A stretch of DNA of 64,000 bases. Origin: Methanobacterium formicicum DSM 3637. GTDB taxonomy: Archaea > Methanobacteriota > Methanobacteria > Methanobacteriales > Methanobacteriaceae. Numbering within the stretch: position 1 is the stretch's first letter; each line of letters opens with the position of its first letter. Shown here piece by piece: positions 14,156-25,009 of this stretch. The position numbers and the translations under genes are program-made. The DNA lies in assembly GCF_000302455.1 (NCBI RefSeq), contig NZ_AMPO01000010.1:66712-130711 (forward strand), read 5' to 3'. Under the pieces are notes generated by a model. The model did not search any database and had not been told where the DNA came from. It saw nothing but the letters and a program-made list of their open reading frames with translations.

Positions 14156-15541
14156 TTAATTTTTCCTGTCTTCTATAACAATGTTTAGATCATTCAATTT
14201 GCTCCTGATTTCATCGGAAAGCTCATAATCCTTCTTTTTGCGAAGTTTTTCCCGGACATCGGTGAGAATATTCACCAGCTCATCAGTAGCATCGCCATGA
14301 GATTTATTTAAAACAAATTCAAAACCTAAAATATCGCCAATATCGTTTATAAATTCTTTAATATTAATCAATGTATTTTTGGAAACGTTTAATTCATTTA
14401 TTTCCCTGTTCATATCTCTTATGAAATCGAAAAGGGATGAAAGGGCAAATGGTGTGTTAAAATCATTGTCCATTGCTTCCAGGAAACTTTCCCTTGTTTC
14501 ACGGAGTAATTGGTCGTGTTTTGTATCATGTTTACCAGTTTCTGGAATATCACTTTCCAAGAGATCTTCCATGGTTTCTGTTAGTTTGTATATTCTTTTA
14601 AGCCCACTTTGGGATTGTTCCAGTATTTCCTGACTGAAATCTATGGGGCTGCGGTAATGGGTTGATAAAACAAAAAATCTGAATACCTCTGGTGGATATT
14701 CCTGCAGCAGGTCTTTGATGGTGATGAAGTTTCCCAGGGATTTGGACATCTTCTCTCCCAAAACATTCAAAAAACCGGTGTGCATCCAGTAGCGAACCAT
14801 GGGTTTTTTCCCGGATGCGGATTCCATCTGGGCTATTTCTGCCTCATGGTGGGGGAATATGAGATCCAGACCTCCACCGTGTATATCATACTGTGGTCCG
14901 AAGTATTCCTCGGTTATGGCAGTGTCTTCAATGTGCCATCCCGGTCGTCCCGGGCCCCAGGGAGAATCCCAGTATGGTTCTTCATCCTTTTTTTTCCACA
15001 GTGCAAAATCTCCAGGGTTGCGCTTACTGGTGTCCGGGTTGATTCGGTGAACATTTAAATCCTCAATGTTACGGTTGGAAAGTTTACCAAAATCTTCAAA
15101 TCGGGATTCATCAAAGTAAACTCCACTATCTGTTTCATAGGCAAATCCTTTCTCCAGGAGTGTTTCTATCTGCTTAATGATTTCTCCTATGTGTTCAGTG
15201 GCCCGGGCATAGAGGTTAACATTTTCCACACCCATGGACTTCATATCCTCTATGTATTTTTTCTCAAACTTCCTTGCCAGTTGAAAGGTGTCTTCCCCAG
15301 TTTCTCTGGCCCGGTTGATGATCTTGTCATCGATATCAGTGATGTTTTGCACGTAGAAAACACTGTAACCCCTGTATTTCAGGTAACGGGCGATAACATC
15401 AAAAGATATATAGGTCCGTGCGTGACCTATGTGTGAGTTATCGTAAACTGTTGGTCCACAGACAAAGAGCTTTACCCGGTTTCCTTCACGCGGCTTAAAA
15501 ATCTCTTTCCTTCGGGACAAAGTGTTGTATACGGTTATCAT
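14156..15541 (-). CDS. cysS: Cysteinyl-tRNA synthetase
   Basis: CysRS charges tRNA-Cys with cysteine. The 461-residue class I synthetase has FVCGPTVYDNSHIGHAR with zinc ligand C28 and the HIGH box at 37-40, the KMSKSLGNF loop near 270, and FPHHEAEIAQ supplying the His and Glu zinc ligands. The fourth canonical zinc ligand position reads WHIEDTAI rather than WHIECSAM, so Asp replaces Cys; I recall this as common in euryarchaeal CysRS. The neighbouring minus-strand gene upstream is tRNA-Cys itself. Having CysRS plus CysE/CysK indicates free cysteine is made and used directly for translation, rather than only through the SepRS/SepCysS route of other methanogens. Confidence 0.97.
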   Translation of the reverse strand: MITVYNTLSRRKEIFKPREGNRVKLFVCGPTVYDNSHIGHARTYISFDVIARYLKYRGYSVFYVQNITDIDDKIINRARETGEDTFQLARKFEKKYIEDMKSMGVENVNLYARATEHIGEIIKQIETLLEKGFAYETDSGVYFDESRFEDFGKLSNRNIEDLNVHRINPDTSKRNPGDFALWKKKDEEPYWDSPWGPGRPGWHIEDTAITEEYFGPQYDIHGGGLDLIFPHHEAEIAQMESASGKKPMVRYWMHTGFLNVLGEKMSKSLGNFITIKDLLQEYPPEVFRFFVLSTHYRSPIDFSQEILEQSQSGLKRIYKLTETMEDLLESDIPETGKHDTKHDQLLRETRESFLEAMDNDFNTPFALSSLFDFIRDMNREINELNVSKNTLINIKEFINDIGDILGFEFVLNKSHGDATDELVNILTDVREKLRKKKDYELSDEIRSKLNDLNIVIEDRKN

Positions 15542-15710
15542 AAAATCACTAAAATTTTTCGGATAGATTCATAAAATTATTCGATGTAACTTATTATCAA
15601 AGATATAACTTCTTATAAAGTTTATATATGGCTTATTATCAATTGGGTTCTTGTTAAATCTATCTTTTTATTAAATATAGCTTTAGCTGTTAGTTGTTTA
15701 ATAAATAAAA

Positions 15711-15781
<71 letters not shown>

Positions 15782-15830
15782 AAAAAACGATTATGAAAAT
15801 TTGGCAATTTTTCAAGCTGCATTACAAACA

Positions 15831-15844
15831 TTAACAATTGTTAT
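15831..15844. promoter_or_regulatory. 14-bp palindromic operator upstream of tRNA-Cys
   Basis: TTAACAATTGTTAT at 15831-15844 overlaps TATATATAA at 15842-15850. The only gene it can serve is tRNA-Cys, whose mature 5' end is 50 bases away; no plausible plus-strand gene follows. Confidence 0.6.
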
Positions 15845-16043
15845 ATATAAACATTGCCCCTGTTTTTCAGTCGATCCAGAAAATATTCTGTTGTTATATC
15901 AATTTAACAGAAATCATTTAATGAGGATTATTCGATAATTTGGGATGTTTCAGGCAAAAATTGAATAAATATATTTAAATATCTATTCAACTTTTAATAT
16001 CTATTAACTTTCTCAATATCTCATCAACTTCTCATTTTATCCC

Positions 16044-16439
16044 TTAATCAACCTTTTTCCCAGCTTCAGGACCTGGTTGTACTGAGTATATTTCAGTTAA
16101 CTTAACCACAATGGCTGCTTTGGGATTCAATTTGGTCATAACATTCTGGGCCCATTCCACTACTTCATCAAAGATCTTACCTGACTCAAAGATCTCAGCA
16201 GTCCCCTTGAACTGGTAGGGGTTTTTCTGGGCGTCCTTGGTTACAATGGCAACGTTGGGGTTTTCTTCAATGTTTTTTCGGGTTTTGTTCATGTAGTTGT
16301 CAGCGATTAATATGCTTCCATTATCAATGGGCCTGGCAAAGCCAATTGGAACCACATTGGGAATACCTTCACTGCTGGCAGTTGCAAGAAATACTAAGTC
16401 TTTTTCAATTGCGTCCATCATTTCTTCAGTCATAGTCAT
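16044..16439 (-). CDS. Pyridoxamine 5'-phosphate oxidase-like split-barrel flavoprotein
   Basis: A 131-residue protein of the FMN-binding split-barrel superfamily, with LVFLATASSEGIPNVVPIGF at the N-terminus and KTRKNIEENPNVAIV in the middle, both diagnostic of small PNPOx-like proteins. It probably binds FMN or F420 and acts as a reductase or binding protein; substrate unknown. GGTGATAC precedes the ATG. A perfect sulfur-type palindrome lies only 19 bases upstream, over the expected transcription start, and it shares the divergent intergenic region with the O-acetylhomoserine sulfhydrylase gene. Its co-regulation with cysteine and homocysteine genes suggests a redox role in sulfur metabolism (inference). 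Confidence 0.85.
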   Translation of the reverse strand: MTMTEEMMDAIEKDLVFLATASSEGIPNVVPIGFARPIDNGSILIADNYMNKTRKNIEENPNVAIVTKDAQKNPYQFKGTAEIFESGKIFDEVVEWAQNVMTKLNPKAAIVVKLTEIYSVQPGPEAGKKVD

Positions 16440-16457
16440 TGTATCACCAAAATTTAT

Positions 16458-16485
16458 ATAACTATTGTTATATTATATAAGTTAT
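16458..16485. promoter_or_regulatory. Palindromic operator, with a degenerate second copy, before the split-barrel gene
   Basis: ATAACTATTGTTAT at 16458-16471 is followed in exact 14-base register by ATTATATAAGTTAT (16472-16485), which keeps only the right half-site. Further TATA-like sequence continues to about 16497. Confidence 0.7.
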
Positions 16486-16605
16486 GTTATATATAATATT
16501 AATTTTCCCGGTTGATTTAATTTACTCCGCTGGGGTGGTGGTTAAAATTCGGAAAAACAGCTGTTAAACTAAAATTGAGGGACAAAGTTTAAATAGTAAA
16601 ATAAT

Positions 16606-16619
16606 ATAACAATTGTTAT
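16606..16619. promoter_or_regulatory. Perfect palindromic operator before the O-acetylhomoserine sulfhydrylase gene
   Basis: ATAACAATTGTTAT at 16606-16619 is a perfect 14-base palindrome, 160 bases before the start at 16779. It is the plus-strand partner of the site at 16458 in the divergent promoter region. Confidence 0.7.
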
Positions 16620-16778
16620 ATTTTCTATGGGGCCCTTAGTATGGTTCGAAATGAAGTTAATAATACTAAGATATCCTCGGAAAATTTGGAAAACTCCATA
16701 ATGTGTTTTAATTAATGTAAAATAATTACAATGGAATTATGGGGAAAAATGGAACGTAAAAACAACGGAGAAAACAGA

Positions 16779-18092
16779 ATGACAGAAGAAAATAAGAAAG
16801 AATATGGTTTAAGTACATTGGGGTTGCACGTAGGGCAGGAGGAACCTGATCCTGCAACAGGAGCACGAGCAGTCCCTATTTACCAGACTGCCGCCTATGT
16901 ATTTAATGACACTGAACACGCAGCCAACCTATTTGGCCTGAAAGAACTGGGTAATATATACACCCGTATCATGAACCCTACCAATGATGTGTTCGAGAAG
17001 AGAATTGCTGCCATTGAAGGTGGAAATTCAGCACTGGCAGTAGCTTCAGGAATGGCTGCAATCACTTACTCCGTTTTAAACCTCAGTTTACCCGGTGATG
17101 AAATATTATCCGCAGACAACCTCTATGGGGGAACTTACCAACTTTTCAATTACACCCTCCCTGAATTAGGTAGGAAAGTCAACTTCGTGGACTCCACCAA
17201 ACCAGAAGAATTTGAAGAGGCCATCACAGATAAAACCAAGGCAATATTTGCAGAATCACTTGGAAACCCAAAACTGGACGTTCCAGACTTTGAAATTTTA
17301 TCAGACATTGCCCATGAAGCTGGAATTCCGGTAATCGTTGATAATACCAGTGCAGTGGGTCTAGTTAAACCTATAGAGCATGGGGTGGACATCAGTGTAT
17401 TATCTGCAACCAAATTCATCGGAGGACATGGAACATCCATTGGTGGAGTTATAGTGGATTCAGGTAACTTTGACTGGAGTAACGGGAAATTCCCAGGATT
17501 TACAGAACCAGACCCTAGCTACCATGGATTAGTCTACTGGGATGCATTTGGAGACTTCCCAGGTCTTGGAAATGTAGCCTACACTTTCCGAGCAAGAGTA
17601 AGATTATTACGTGATTTGGGAGCACAGGTAAGTCCATTTAACAGCTTCCTGTTTCTGCAGGGATTGGAAACACTGGATCTTCGTGTGCAACAGCATTCCC
17701 GAAATGCACTTGCAGTTGCCAAATTCCTCAAAGACCATCCCAAGGTCAACTGGGTTAGCTATCCTGGACTTGAAGATGACCCAACCCATGAAGGCGCATC
17801 TAAGTACCTTAAAAATGGATACGGAGCACTACTGGGATTCGGTGTTAAGGGAGGTCTGGAAGCTGGTAAACAGTTCATAGAAAACGTGGAACTACTCTCT
17901 CACCTGGCTAACATTGGAGATGCCAAGAGCCTGGTTATACACCCCGCATCCACCACCCACCAGCAATTAACACCCGAAGAACAGGCAGCCACTGGTGTAA
18001 CCCCTGACTTCATCAGACTATCCATTGGACTGGAAAATATTGAAGATATTATCGGAGATATAGACCAGGCACTAGCACGTATTGATGTGTAA
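16779..18092 (+). CDS. metY: O-acetylhomoserine sulfhydrylase
   Basis: This PLP enzyme of the Cys/Met metabolism family makes homocysteine from O-acetylhomoserine and sulfide. From the chosen ATG, placed eight bases after GGAG, it has 437 residues; two upstream in-frame ATGs (16731, 16749) are weaker. The N-terminal STLGLHVGQEEPDPATGAR, the PLP lysine in SATKFIGGHGTS and the C-terminal HPASTTHQQL are characteristic of the sulfhydrylase branch, and the length and insertions are longer than the cystathionine-type enzyme at 35551. metX follows after 143 bases on the same strand, so the two provide direct sulfhydrylation of homoserine. The upstream palindrome points to control by sulfur supply. 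Confidence 0.95.
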   Translation: MTEENKKEYGLSTLGLHVGQEEPDPATGARAVPIYQTAAYVFNDTEHAANLFGLKELGNIYTRIMNPTNDVFEKRIAAIEGGNSALAVASGMAAITYSVLNLSLPGDEILSADNLYGGTYQLFNYTLPELGRKVNFVDSTKPEEFEEAITDKTKAIFAESLGNPKLDVPDFEILSDIAHEAGIPVIVDNTSAVGLVKPIEHGVDISVLSATKFIGGHGTSIGGVIVDSGNFDWSNGKFPGFTEPDPSYHGLVYWDAFGDFPGLGNVAYTFRARVRLLRDLGAQVSPFNSFLFLQGLETLDLRVQQHSRNALAVAKFLKDHPKVNWVSYPGLEDDPTHEGASKYLKNGYGALLGFGVKGGLEAGKQFIENVELLSHLANIGDAKSLVIHPASTTHQQLTPEEQAATGVTPDFIRLSIGLENIEDIIGDIDQALARIDV

Positions 18093-18235
18093 AATCGCAT
18101 GTATCCATGTGTAAAAATACTGTTGATAATGTAAAAATTGTAAGCTTGGAATGAACTGAATATGGAGAATCCTGGGGCAAAAAATGAATAGAATAAACTA
18201 TAAAACTAAAGGTACACCTAAATGTGGGATAAAAA

Positions 18236-19702
<1,467 letters not shown>

Positions 19703-19717
<15 letters not shown>

Positions 19718-19812
19718 CTGGACAATATTAAGAAAAAGCAAATATTAAACAAGACAATATTATGAATTGGCAAATATTAAACTGGAAAATTCTTAAGGGA
19801 CAATTATTAAGA
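19703..19812. repeat. Degenerate GGACAATATTAA repeats after metX
   Basis: About seven diverged copies of a 12-15 base word (GGACAAATATTAACT, GGACAATATTAAGA, GCAAATATTAAAC, AGACAATATTATG, GGCAAATATTAAAC, GGAAAATTCTTAAG, GGACAATTATTAAG) with 14-18 base spacing. The first copy covers the last metX codons and stop, so the array seems to have grown out of the gene end. Confidence 0.6.
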
Positions 19813-19908
19813 ATTTTAACCCCCATATAATATTAGATTAGAGTATTAGAATTATTCACTATTAATAAAGGTTATTCAAGTATTAATAAAAAAACTAGGT
19901 GATATACA

Positions 19909-21075
19909 ATGAGTTATATGGATCATTCTGCAACATCACCCGTTAACCCGGAAGTCCTGGAGGCCATGCTACCCTACTTCACAGAATCATTTGGAAACGC
20001 CTCTACATTATACGCTCTGGGAAGGGAAGCCAGAACTGCCATGGAAAACGGCAGAAAACAGGTAGCATCACTCATCGGTGCCAAACCAGAAGAAGTGTAC
20101 TTCACCAGTGGAGGTACAGAATCAGATAACATAGCAATCAAGGGAACTGCCAGCAGACTTAAAAACAAGGGCAACCACATCATCACCAGTGACATTGAAC
20201 ACCCTGCAGTGGAAGAAACCTGTAAATATCTGGAAAAAAACGGATACACAGTTACATACCTCCCGGTGGGAGAAGAAGGTATAGTAAAAGTTTCTGATGT
20301 GGAAGAAGCAATCACTGATAAAACCATTTTAATCACAGTGATGCATGCCAACAATGAAATCGGCACTATCCAGCCCATTAAAGAGATCGGGGCCCTGGCC
20401 AGGGAAAAAGGAATCTACTTCCACACCGATGCAGTGCAGAGCGTGGGTAAAATACCAGTCAATGTCGAAGATATGAATGTGGACATGTTATCCATATCTG
20501 CCCACAAACTCTACGGACCCAAAGGAATCGGAGCACTCTACATCAAGAAAGGAGTAAGGGTAGATCCATTACTCCACGGTGGAGGTCACGAGAGGGGTAT
20601 GCGTCCTGGAACTGAGAACGTACCTGGAATCGTGGGACTGGGTAAGGCCTGCCAGATTGCCGAAGAGAACCTGGAGAAAAACATGGAATACGTCTCTTCA
20701 CTCCGGGACCGGTTAATAAAAGGAGTTCTGGAGACCATTGAGCAATCATACCTCAACGGACACCCCACCAAAAGACTCCCCAACAATGCCAACTTCCGTT
20801 TCAGTAGTATAGAAGGAGAATCGCTGGTACTGCAACTGGATGCCAAGGGAATCAACGCTTCCACAGGTTCTGCATGCTCCTCCAAAAAACTGGAACCATC
20901 CCATGTCCTGATGGCCATAGGACTCAAAGAAGTTGATGCCCACGGATCACTCCGCATAAGCCTGGGCACTGAAAACACTACCGAAGATATTGATTACACT
21001 ATTACTGCAATTGGTGAAGTAGTTGAAAGATTAAGAAGCATGTCTCCACTTTGGTGTCCAGCCAAAGAAAATTAA
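19909..21075 (+). CDS. iscS: Cysteine desulfurase (IscS/NifS)
   Basis: IscS removes sulfur from cysteine through a PLP intermediate and carries it as a persulfide. The 388-residue protein begins MDHSATSPV, has FTSGGTESDN and HANNEIGT, the PLP lysine K200 in SISAHKLYGPKG, and the persulfide cysteine C323 in STGSACSSKK followed by EPSHVL. An AGGTGATATACA site precedes the ATG. iscU follows after 44 bases, so the two form an Fe-S assembly operon. A closely related second desulfurase is fused to FdhD immediately downstream, indicating tandem duplication. No ATAAC...GTTAT palindrome is present in its upstream region. Confidence 0.96.
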   Translation: MSYMDHSATSPVNPEVLEAMLPYFTESFGNASTLYALGREARTAMENGRKQVASLIGAKPEEVYFTSGGTESDNIAIKGTASRLKNKGNHIITSDIEHPAVEETCKYLEKNGYTVTYLPVGEEGIVKVSDVEEAITDKTILITVMHANNEIGTIQPIKEIGALAREKGIYFHTDAVQSVGKIPVNVEDMNVDMLSISAHKLYGPKGIGALYIKKGVRVDPLLHGGGHERGMRPGTENVPGIVGLGKACQIAEENLEKNMEYVSSLRDRLIKGVLETIEQSYLNGHPTKRLPNNANFRFSSIEGESLVLQLDAKGINASTGSACSSKKLEPSHVLMAIGLKEVDAHGSLRISLGTENTTEDIDYTITAIGEVVERLRSMSPLWCPAKEN

Positions 21076-21119
21076 TAATAAAATATACTTAATAATAAAA
21101 AATAAGCAGGTGATGGAAT

Positions 21120-21518
21120 ATGTACAGTGAAAAAGTAATGGACCATTTCTCCAACCCCCGGAATGTAGGTGAAATATCAGATGCCAGTGGTGTGGGAACC
21201 GAAGGAAACCCAGTGTGTGGGGACCTGATGACCATCTACATCACGGTAGAAGATGATGTCATAACCGATATAAAATTCAAAACATTCGGTTGCGGAGCAG
21301 CAATAGCCACCAGTAGTATGATCACTGAGATGGCAATTGGAAAAACATTAGACGAAGCACTGAAGATCACCAGGGATGATGTGGCCGAAGAACTGGAAGG
21401 ATTACCTCCAGTGAAGATGCACTGCTCTAACCTGGCAGCAGATGCATTAAGAGCAGCCATTGAAGACTACAAAAAGAAACAGGCCGGAGAATCTTCTGAG
21501 GATGAAACCTCAGAATAA
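21120..21518 (+). CDS. iscU: Fe-S cluster scaffold IscU (NifU N-terminal type)
   Basis: IscU is the scaffold on which IscS-derived sulfur and iron are assembled into [2Fe-2S]/[4Fe-4S] clusters. The 132-residue protein shows all three cluster cysteines: NPVCGDLM, FGCGAAIA and MHCSNLAA. The acidic, Ser/Glu-rich tail after residue 122 is probably disordered. GGTGATG lies directly before the ATG. It sits between the two desulfurase genes, 44 bases after iscS, and a T-rich run at 21521-21528 just past the stop may end the transcript. Confidence 0.95.
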   Translation: MYSEKVMDHFSNPRNVGEISDASGVGTEGNPVCGDLMTIYITVEDDVITDIKFKTFGCGAAIATSSMITEMAIGKTLDEALKITRDDVAEELEGLPPVKMHCSNLAADALRAAIEDYKKKQAGESSEDETSE

Positions 21519-21600
21519 CATCTTTTTTTAAAAAAAACATAAAGCTATAATCCTAGTATGCACTAAAAAAAGGCTTGAATAACCCTAACCTCACTTTTGT

Positions 21601-23595
21601 ATGACTAAATACTCACCTAACCAGAACCGGCATCGGGTTTACCTGGACCATTCAGCCACATCTTCCTTAGACCCTGAGGTGTGGGAAGCAATGGAACCCT
21701 ATTTTAAAGATAACTTTGGCAATCCATCCACCCTCTACTTACTGGGTCGTCAGGCTAAAAAAGCCACTGAAAAGGCCCGCAAACAGGTGGCATCACTCAT
21801 AGGTGCCAGTCCAGATGAAGTGTACTTCACCAGTGGAGGTACAGAATCAGACAACATGGCAATACTCGGAACTGTAAATCGTTTTAAAATTGCAAATCGT
21901 TTGAAAAATAATGGAAATCATATAATAACTTCATCCATTGAACACCCCGCTGTTCTTGAGACCTGTAAACACCTGGAACAGGAAGGATTCAGGGTTACTT
22001 TTTTACCAGTTGATGGTGATGGTATTGTTGATGTAGCTGATGTGGAAGAATCAATCACTGATAAAACCATTTTAATCACGATTATGCATGCCAACAATGA
22101 AATTGGCACAATCCAGCCAATTAAACGTATTGGGAAGATTGCTCGTGAGAAAGGCATTGTTTTCCACACCGATGCAGTGCAGAGTGTTGGTAAAATACCG
22201 GTAAATGTGGAAGACATGAATGTTGATTTATTATCCATTTCTGCCCACAAACTATACGGACCTAAAGGAGCCGGTGTACTGTACATCCGCAAAGGAGTAA
22301 AACTGGAACCATTGTTCCACGGTGGCGGTCATGAGAGGGGTATGCGCCCCGGCACTGAGAATGTTCCTGGAATTGTGGGGTTGGGTAAAGCCTGCCAGAT
22401 TGCAGATGAAAACCTGGAACATAACAGGGATTATATCACCCAATTAAGGGATAGACTCATCAGGGAAGTCCTGGAAAGAATTGACGAAGTACAGTTAAAT
22501 GGCCACCTGAGTAAAAGATTACCGGGTAATGCACATTTCAGTTTCAAAGGTGTCAGGGGAGAACCTCTAACTTTCCTCCTGGATAGTAAAAGAGTGGATG
22601 CTTCAACTGGATCAGCGTGCTCAACCAAAAAGGTGGAACCTTCCCATGTTCTACTGGCCATTGGGTTGGATGAGGAGGATGCCAATGGCTCCCTCAGGGT
22701 AACCCTGGGAAAAGATAATACCTCTAGAGATGTTGATCTGGCAGTTAAAGCAATTAAAGAAGCTGTGGAAACTTTGAGAGCACCGGCAAGTGTCAAGGGA
22801 ATGACTGAAATTGTTCCTATAAAACGTTACACTGCTGTCTCTAAAGAGAGTTTTCATGGTAAAAATTCTTATAATAATAAAAAATCCGGTTTAATAACTG
22901 GGGATGATGAAATTGTCATTGACGAACAGGTTAATCTGATTATCAATGAAAAATTCTCACGGAGTTTTTCCATTAGCCCGGAGGCCCTGGAAGAATTTGC
23001 CACCGGCTACCTTCTCGGTGAAGGTCTGGTTGCAAGTGTTGATGGTATAAAGAAGATAGAAATTGACGGGCTGAATATTAACGTGGAGATCGACCTGGCA
23101 GATTTTGATATAAAGGATCTAGTGGTGGGCTCGGATTGTTTCGGTGGGTGGAGACGGAAAATTGAAACCATAAACCGGGTGGAATCTGAATTTACTGTCA
23201 CAAAGGATGATATCTTCTGGGCCATTGAAAAATTAAGGGATGAAGCCAAGGTATGGCAGAATACAGGTGGTGCGCATGTTGCGGGTATGGTCTATCAGGA
23301 TAAATTCATTTCCCGTGAAGATGTCAGCCGGCATGTGGCTGCAGATAAAGTTATTGGAGCCTCTGCAATGGAGAATGTTGATTTTTCACAAACCTTCATG
23401 GTTTACAGTGGCAGGATGCCTGCGGACATGATGATAAAACTGGCCAGGGTGGGAGTTCCTATAATAGCATCCAATGCTGCACCAACTTCATCTGGTTACT
23501 CTGTGGCTTTTAAGGCAGGGATAACCATGATCGGATTTTTAAGAGGGAATAGATTTAATATTTACACTAATCCCCAGAGGATATTGATGGAATAA
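21601..23595 (+). CDS. Cysteine desulfurase fused to FdhD sulfurtransferase
   Basis: A single uninterrupted 664-codon frame joins two enzymes. Residues 1-395 are an IscS-type desulfurase with PLP lysine K217 (SAHKLYGPKG) and persulfide cysteine C340 (STGSACSTKK), closely similar to the iscS gene two loci upstream. From M401 (MTEIVPIKRY) the chain is FdhD, which sulfurates the molybdenum/tungsten cofactor of formate dehydrogenase; the NTGGAHVAGM, EDVSRHVAADKVIG, YSGRMPADMM and APTSSGYSVA blocks are clear. In the FdhD loop only one cysteine, C513 in GSDCFGGW, is seen instead of a CxxC pair. In E. coli IscS is the sulfur donor to FdhD, so this fusion would deliver sulfur directly. No ribosome binding site precedes the ATG, so it may be leaderless. 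Confidence 0.92.
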   Translation: MTKYSPNQNRHRVYLDHSATSSLDPEVWEAMEPYFKDNFGNPSTLYLLGRQAKKATEKARKQVASLIGASPDEVYFTSGGTESDNMAILGTVNRFKIANRLKNNGNHIITSSIEHPAVLETCKHLEQEGFRVTFLPVDGDGIVDVADVEESITDKTILITIMHANNEIGTIQPIKRIGKIAREKGIVFHTDAVQSVGKIPVNVEDMNVDLLSISAHKLYGPKGAGVLYIRKGVKLEPLFHGGGHERGMRPGTENVPGIVGLGKACQIADENLEHNRDYITQLRDRLIREVLERIDEVQLNGHLSKRLPGNAHFSFKGVRGEPLTFLLDSKRVDASTGSACSTKKVEPSHVLLAIGLDEEDANGSLRVTLGKDNTSRDVDLAVKAIKEAVETLRAPASVKGMTEIVPIKRYTAVSKESFHGKNSYNNKKSGLITGDDEIVIDEQVNLIINEKFSRSFSISPEALEEFATGYLLGEGLVASVDGIKKIEIDGLNINVEIDLADFDIKDLVVGSDCFGGWRRKIETINRVESEFTVTKDDIFWAIEKLRDEAKVWQNTGGAHVAGMVYQDKFISREDVSRHVAADKVIGASAMENVDFSQTFMVYSGRMPADMMIKLARVGVPIIASNAAPTSSGYSVAFKAGITMIGFLRGNRFNIYTNPQRILME

Positions 23596-23759
23596 ACATT
23601 TTTTTAGAACATTTTATAAAAATTGAAGTTTTTTTTGATAATGTTTCTTCTAAGATTTCTGTTATTAGATTTCTGTAATTTAATAATGCTAGTTTGTAAT
23701 TAGATAATGATAGATGTCGCACCCAATGGGAAACGACACCCTCATTTCCAATTCATATT

Positions 23760-24287
23760 TCATTCATTTTTGAAAATTTCGTTTTCATCGGCCTGGTTTT
23801 CTTTGGCGGTCATATCTTCAGGTGTTAACTTATAAACAGAAACCGCTTTATCATCAAAGGAGGATCGATAACTTTCAATCAGCTTGCTGGTTAATGGCTT
23901 CTTGTAATAACCAGGGGTGTATTTTTCAACCAGTTTCTGAAGAGCTGAAGCTGCTTCTTCAAAATCAACAACCTTTTCCACCTTGCCAAAGATCATGACA
24001 CTCATGTAGGAAGTGTCAGCATGACAAAGCATTGGATCAGTTACTGTTCCGTACTCTTCATACACTGTAAAACAGACTGGTGGTTCTGATGAAAGGAGGT
24101 CTACTTTTTTCCCAGAACCCATTCCATGGAAAAATATTGAACCATCATACCACACGAAGTTCACCGGAACAGCGTATGGAAAATCATCATCATTCATTCC
24201 AATTACCCCAGTCCTGGTCTCGATTAGGAAATTTTCAATTTTCTCTTTATCTTTGCAGTCTCTCTGCACGTATCTAATTTTATTCAT
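23760..24287 (-). CDS. NimA-like pyridoxamine 5'-phosphate oxidase family protein
   Basis: A 175-residue FMN-binding split-barrel protein of the nitroimidazole-resistance-like group. Diagnostic blocks are FLIETRTGVIGMNDDDFPYAVP, VNFVWYDGSIFFHGMGSGKK and VMIFGKVEKV. Such proteins use FMN or a related flavin; in anaerobes substrates are mostly unknown. A GAGGATG site lies before the ATG. It is convergent to the desulfurase-FdhD fusion and stands alone. The acidic last 20 residues (after KLTPEDM) look disordered. It is only distantly related to the other split-barrel protein at 16044. Confidence 0.85.
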   Translation of the reverse strand: MNKIRYVQRDCKDKEKIENFLIETRTGVIGMNDDDFPYAVPVNFVWYDGSIFFHGMGSGKKVDLLSSEPPVCFTVYEEYGTVTDPMLCHADTSYMSVMIFGKVEKVVDFEEAASALQKLVEKYTPGYYKKPLTSKLIESYRSSFDDKAVSVYKLTPEDMTAKENQADENEIFKNE

Positions 24288-24587
24288 AAAGGGACATCCT
24301 CATTTTTCATAGCATTTAGCAGTGTTAATCAACTTTTTTGTTATTATTTAAGTTATTTTTTTCATCCCTCATAGTGGAATAAGGAAGCATACTTCCGATT
24401 ATTAATTAAACATCACTGTATATAAAGTTTTTTTTAATGCGATTCTGTTAAGTCAATAATGATATTCTGAATGATAACTACAAATTAAGATAATTGAGAA
24501 AATTTTAGAATTATCAATAGAATCATCGGAAACGATTTTTTTTTGGGATGGGATTGATTTTTCAAAAAAATAGAAATATATTTTTAT
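24288..24587. other. Intergenic region, no gene seen
   Basis: Three hundred AT-rich bases with no coding frame. They contain the promoter of the NimA-like gene on the minus strand and the 3' end of the small 50-codon gene. Confidence 0.4.
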
Positions 24588-24740
24588 TTAACCAAAACGT
24601 TTTTTCAAAGCTTTTATTACTGCAACCATATCTTCTTTGGACATACAGTTCAAAGCATCGTCCATATCATCCCATAACATTCCTTTGAAGTTGTCTACGA
24701 ACACCTCAACTTCACTTTCAGTCATGCATGTTTCAGCCAT
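24588..24740 (-). CDS. Small acidic 50-residue protein, unknown
   Basis: A short frame (MAETCMTESEVEVF...) ending KALKKRFG, preceded by a strong GAGGGGG ribosome binding site nine bases before the ATG. It is acidic in the first two thirds (WDDMDDALNC) and basic at the end, largely helical by composition, with two cysteines. No family recognised. The good start signal and biased composition favour a real gene. It is divergent from another small helical protein at 25010. Confidence 0.6.
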   Translation of the reverse strand: MAETCMTESEVEVFVDNFKGMLWDDMDDALNCMSKEDMVAVIKALKKRFG

Positions 24741-25009
24741 TATAAAATACCCCCTCATTTTTATTAGTATATATTTTTCTATTGGAGTTATGATTTATTT
24801 TTTGGGGTGTGCAGTTATTGCCTAAACTGCCCAAGGAGAATATTGATAACAGAGACAACCATGAAACAGAATAAAACAGAAATACATTAACCGCTGGAAG
24901 GTATAATAATGAATATAAATTGGTTGATTTAATTACAGGCACAATAATTGATATTCAAACAACAGTAGAATAGATGGAATACCACTCTAAAAAAGATATG
25001 AGGGATAAA

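Noticed and set aside
14740..15000. Defective CysRS because a zinc-binding Cys is replaced by Asp (WHIED)
   Set aside because: All other motifs are intact and I recall the same Asp in other euryarchaeal CysRS, so it is more likely a lineage variant.
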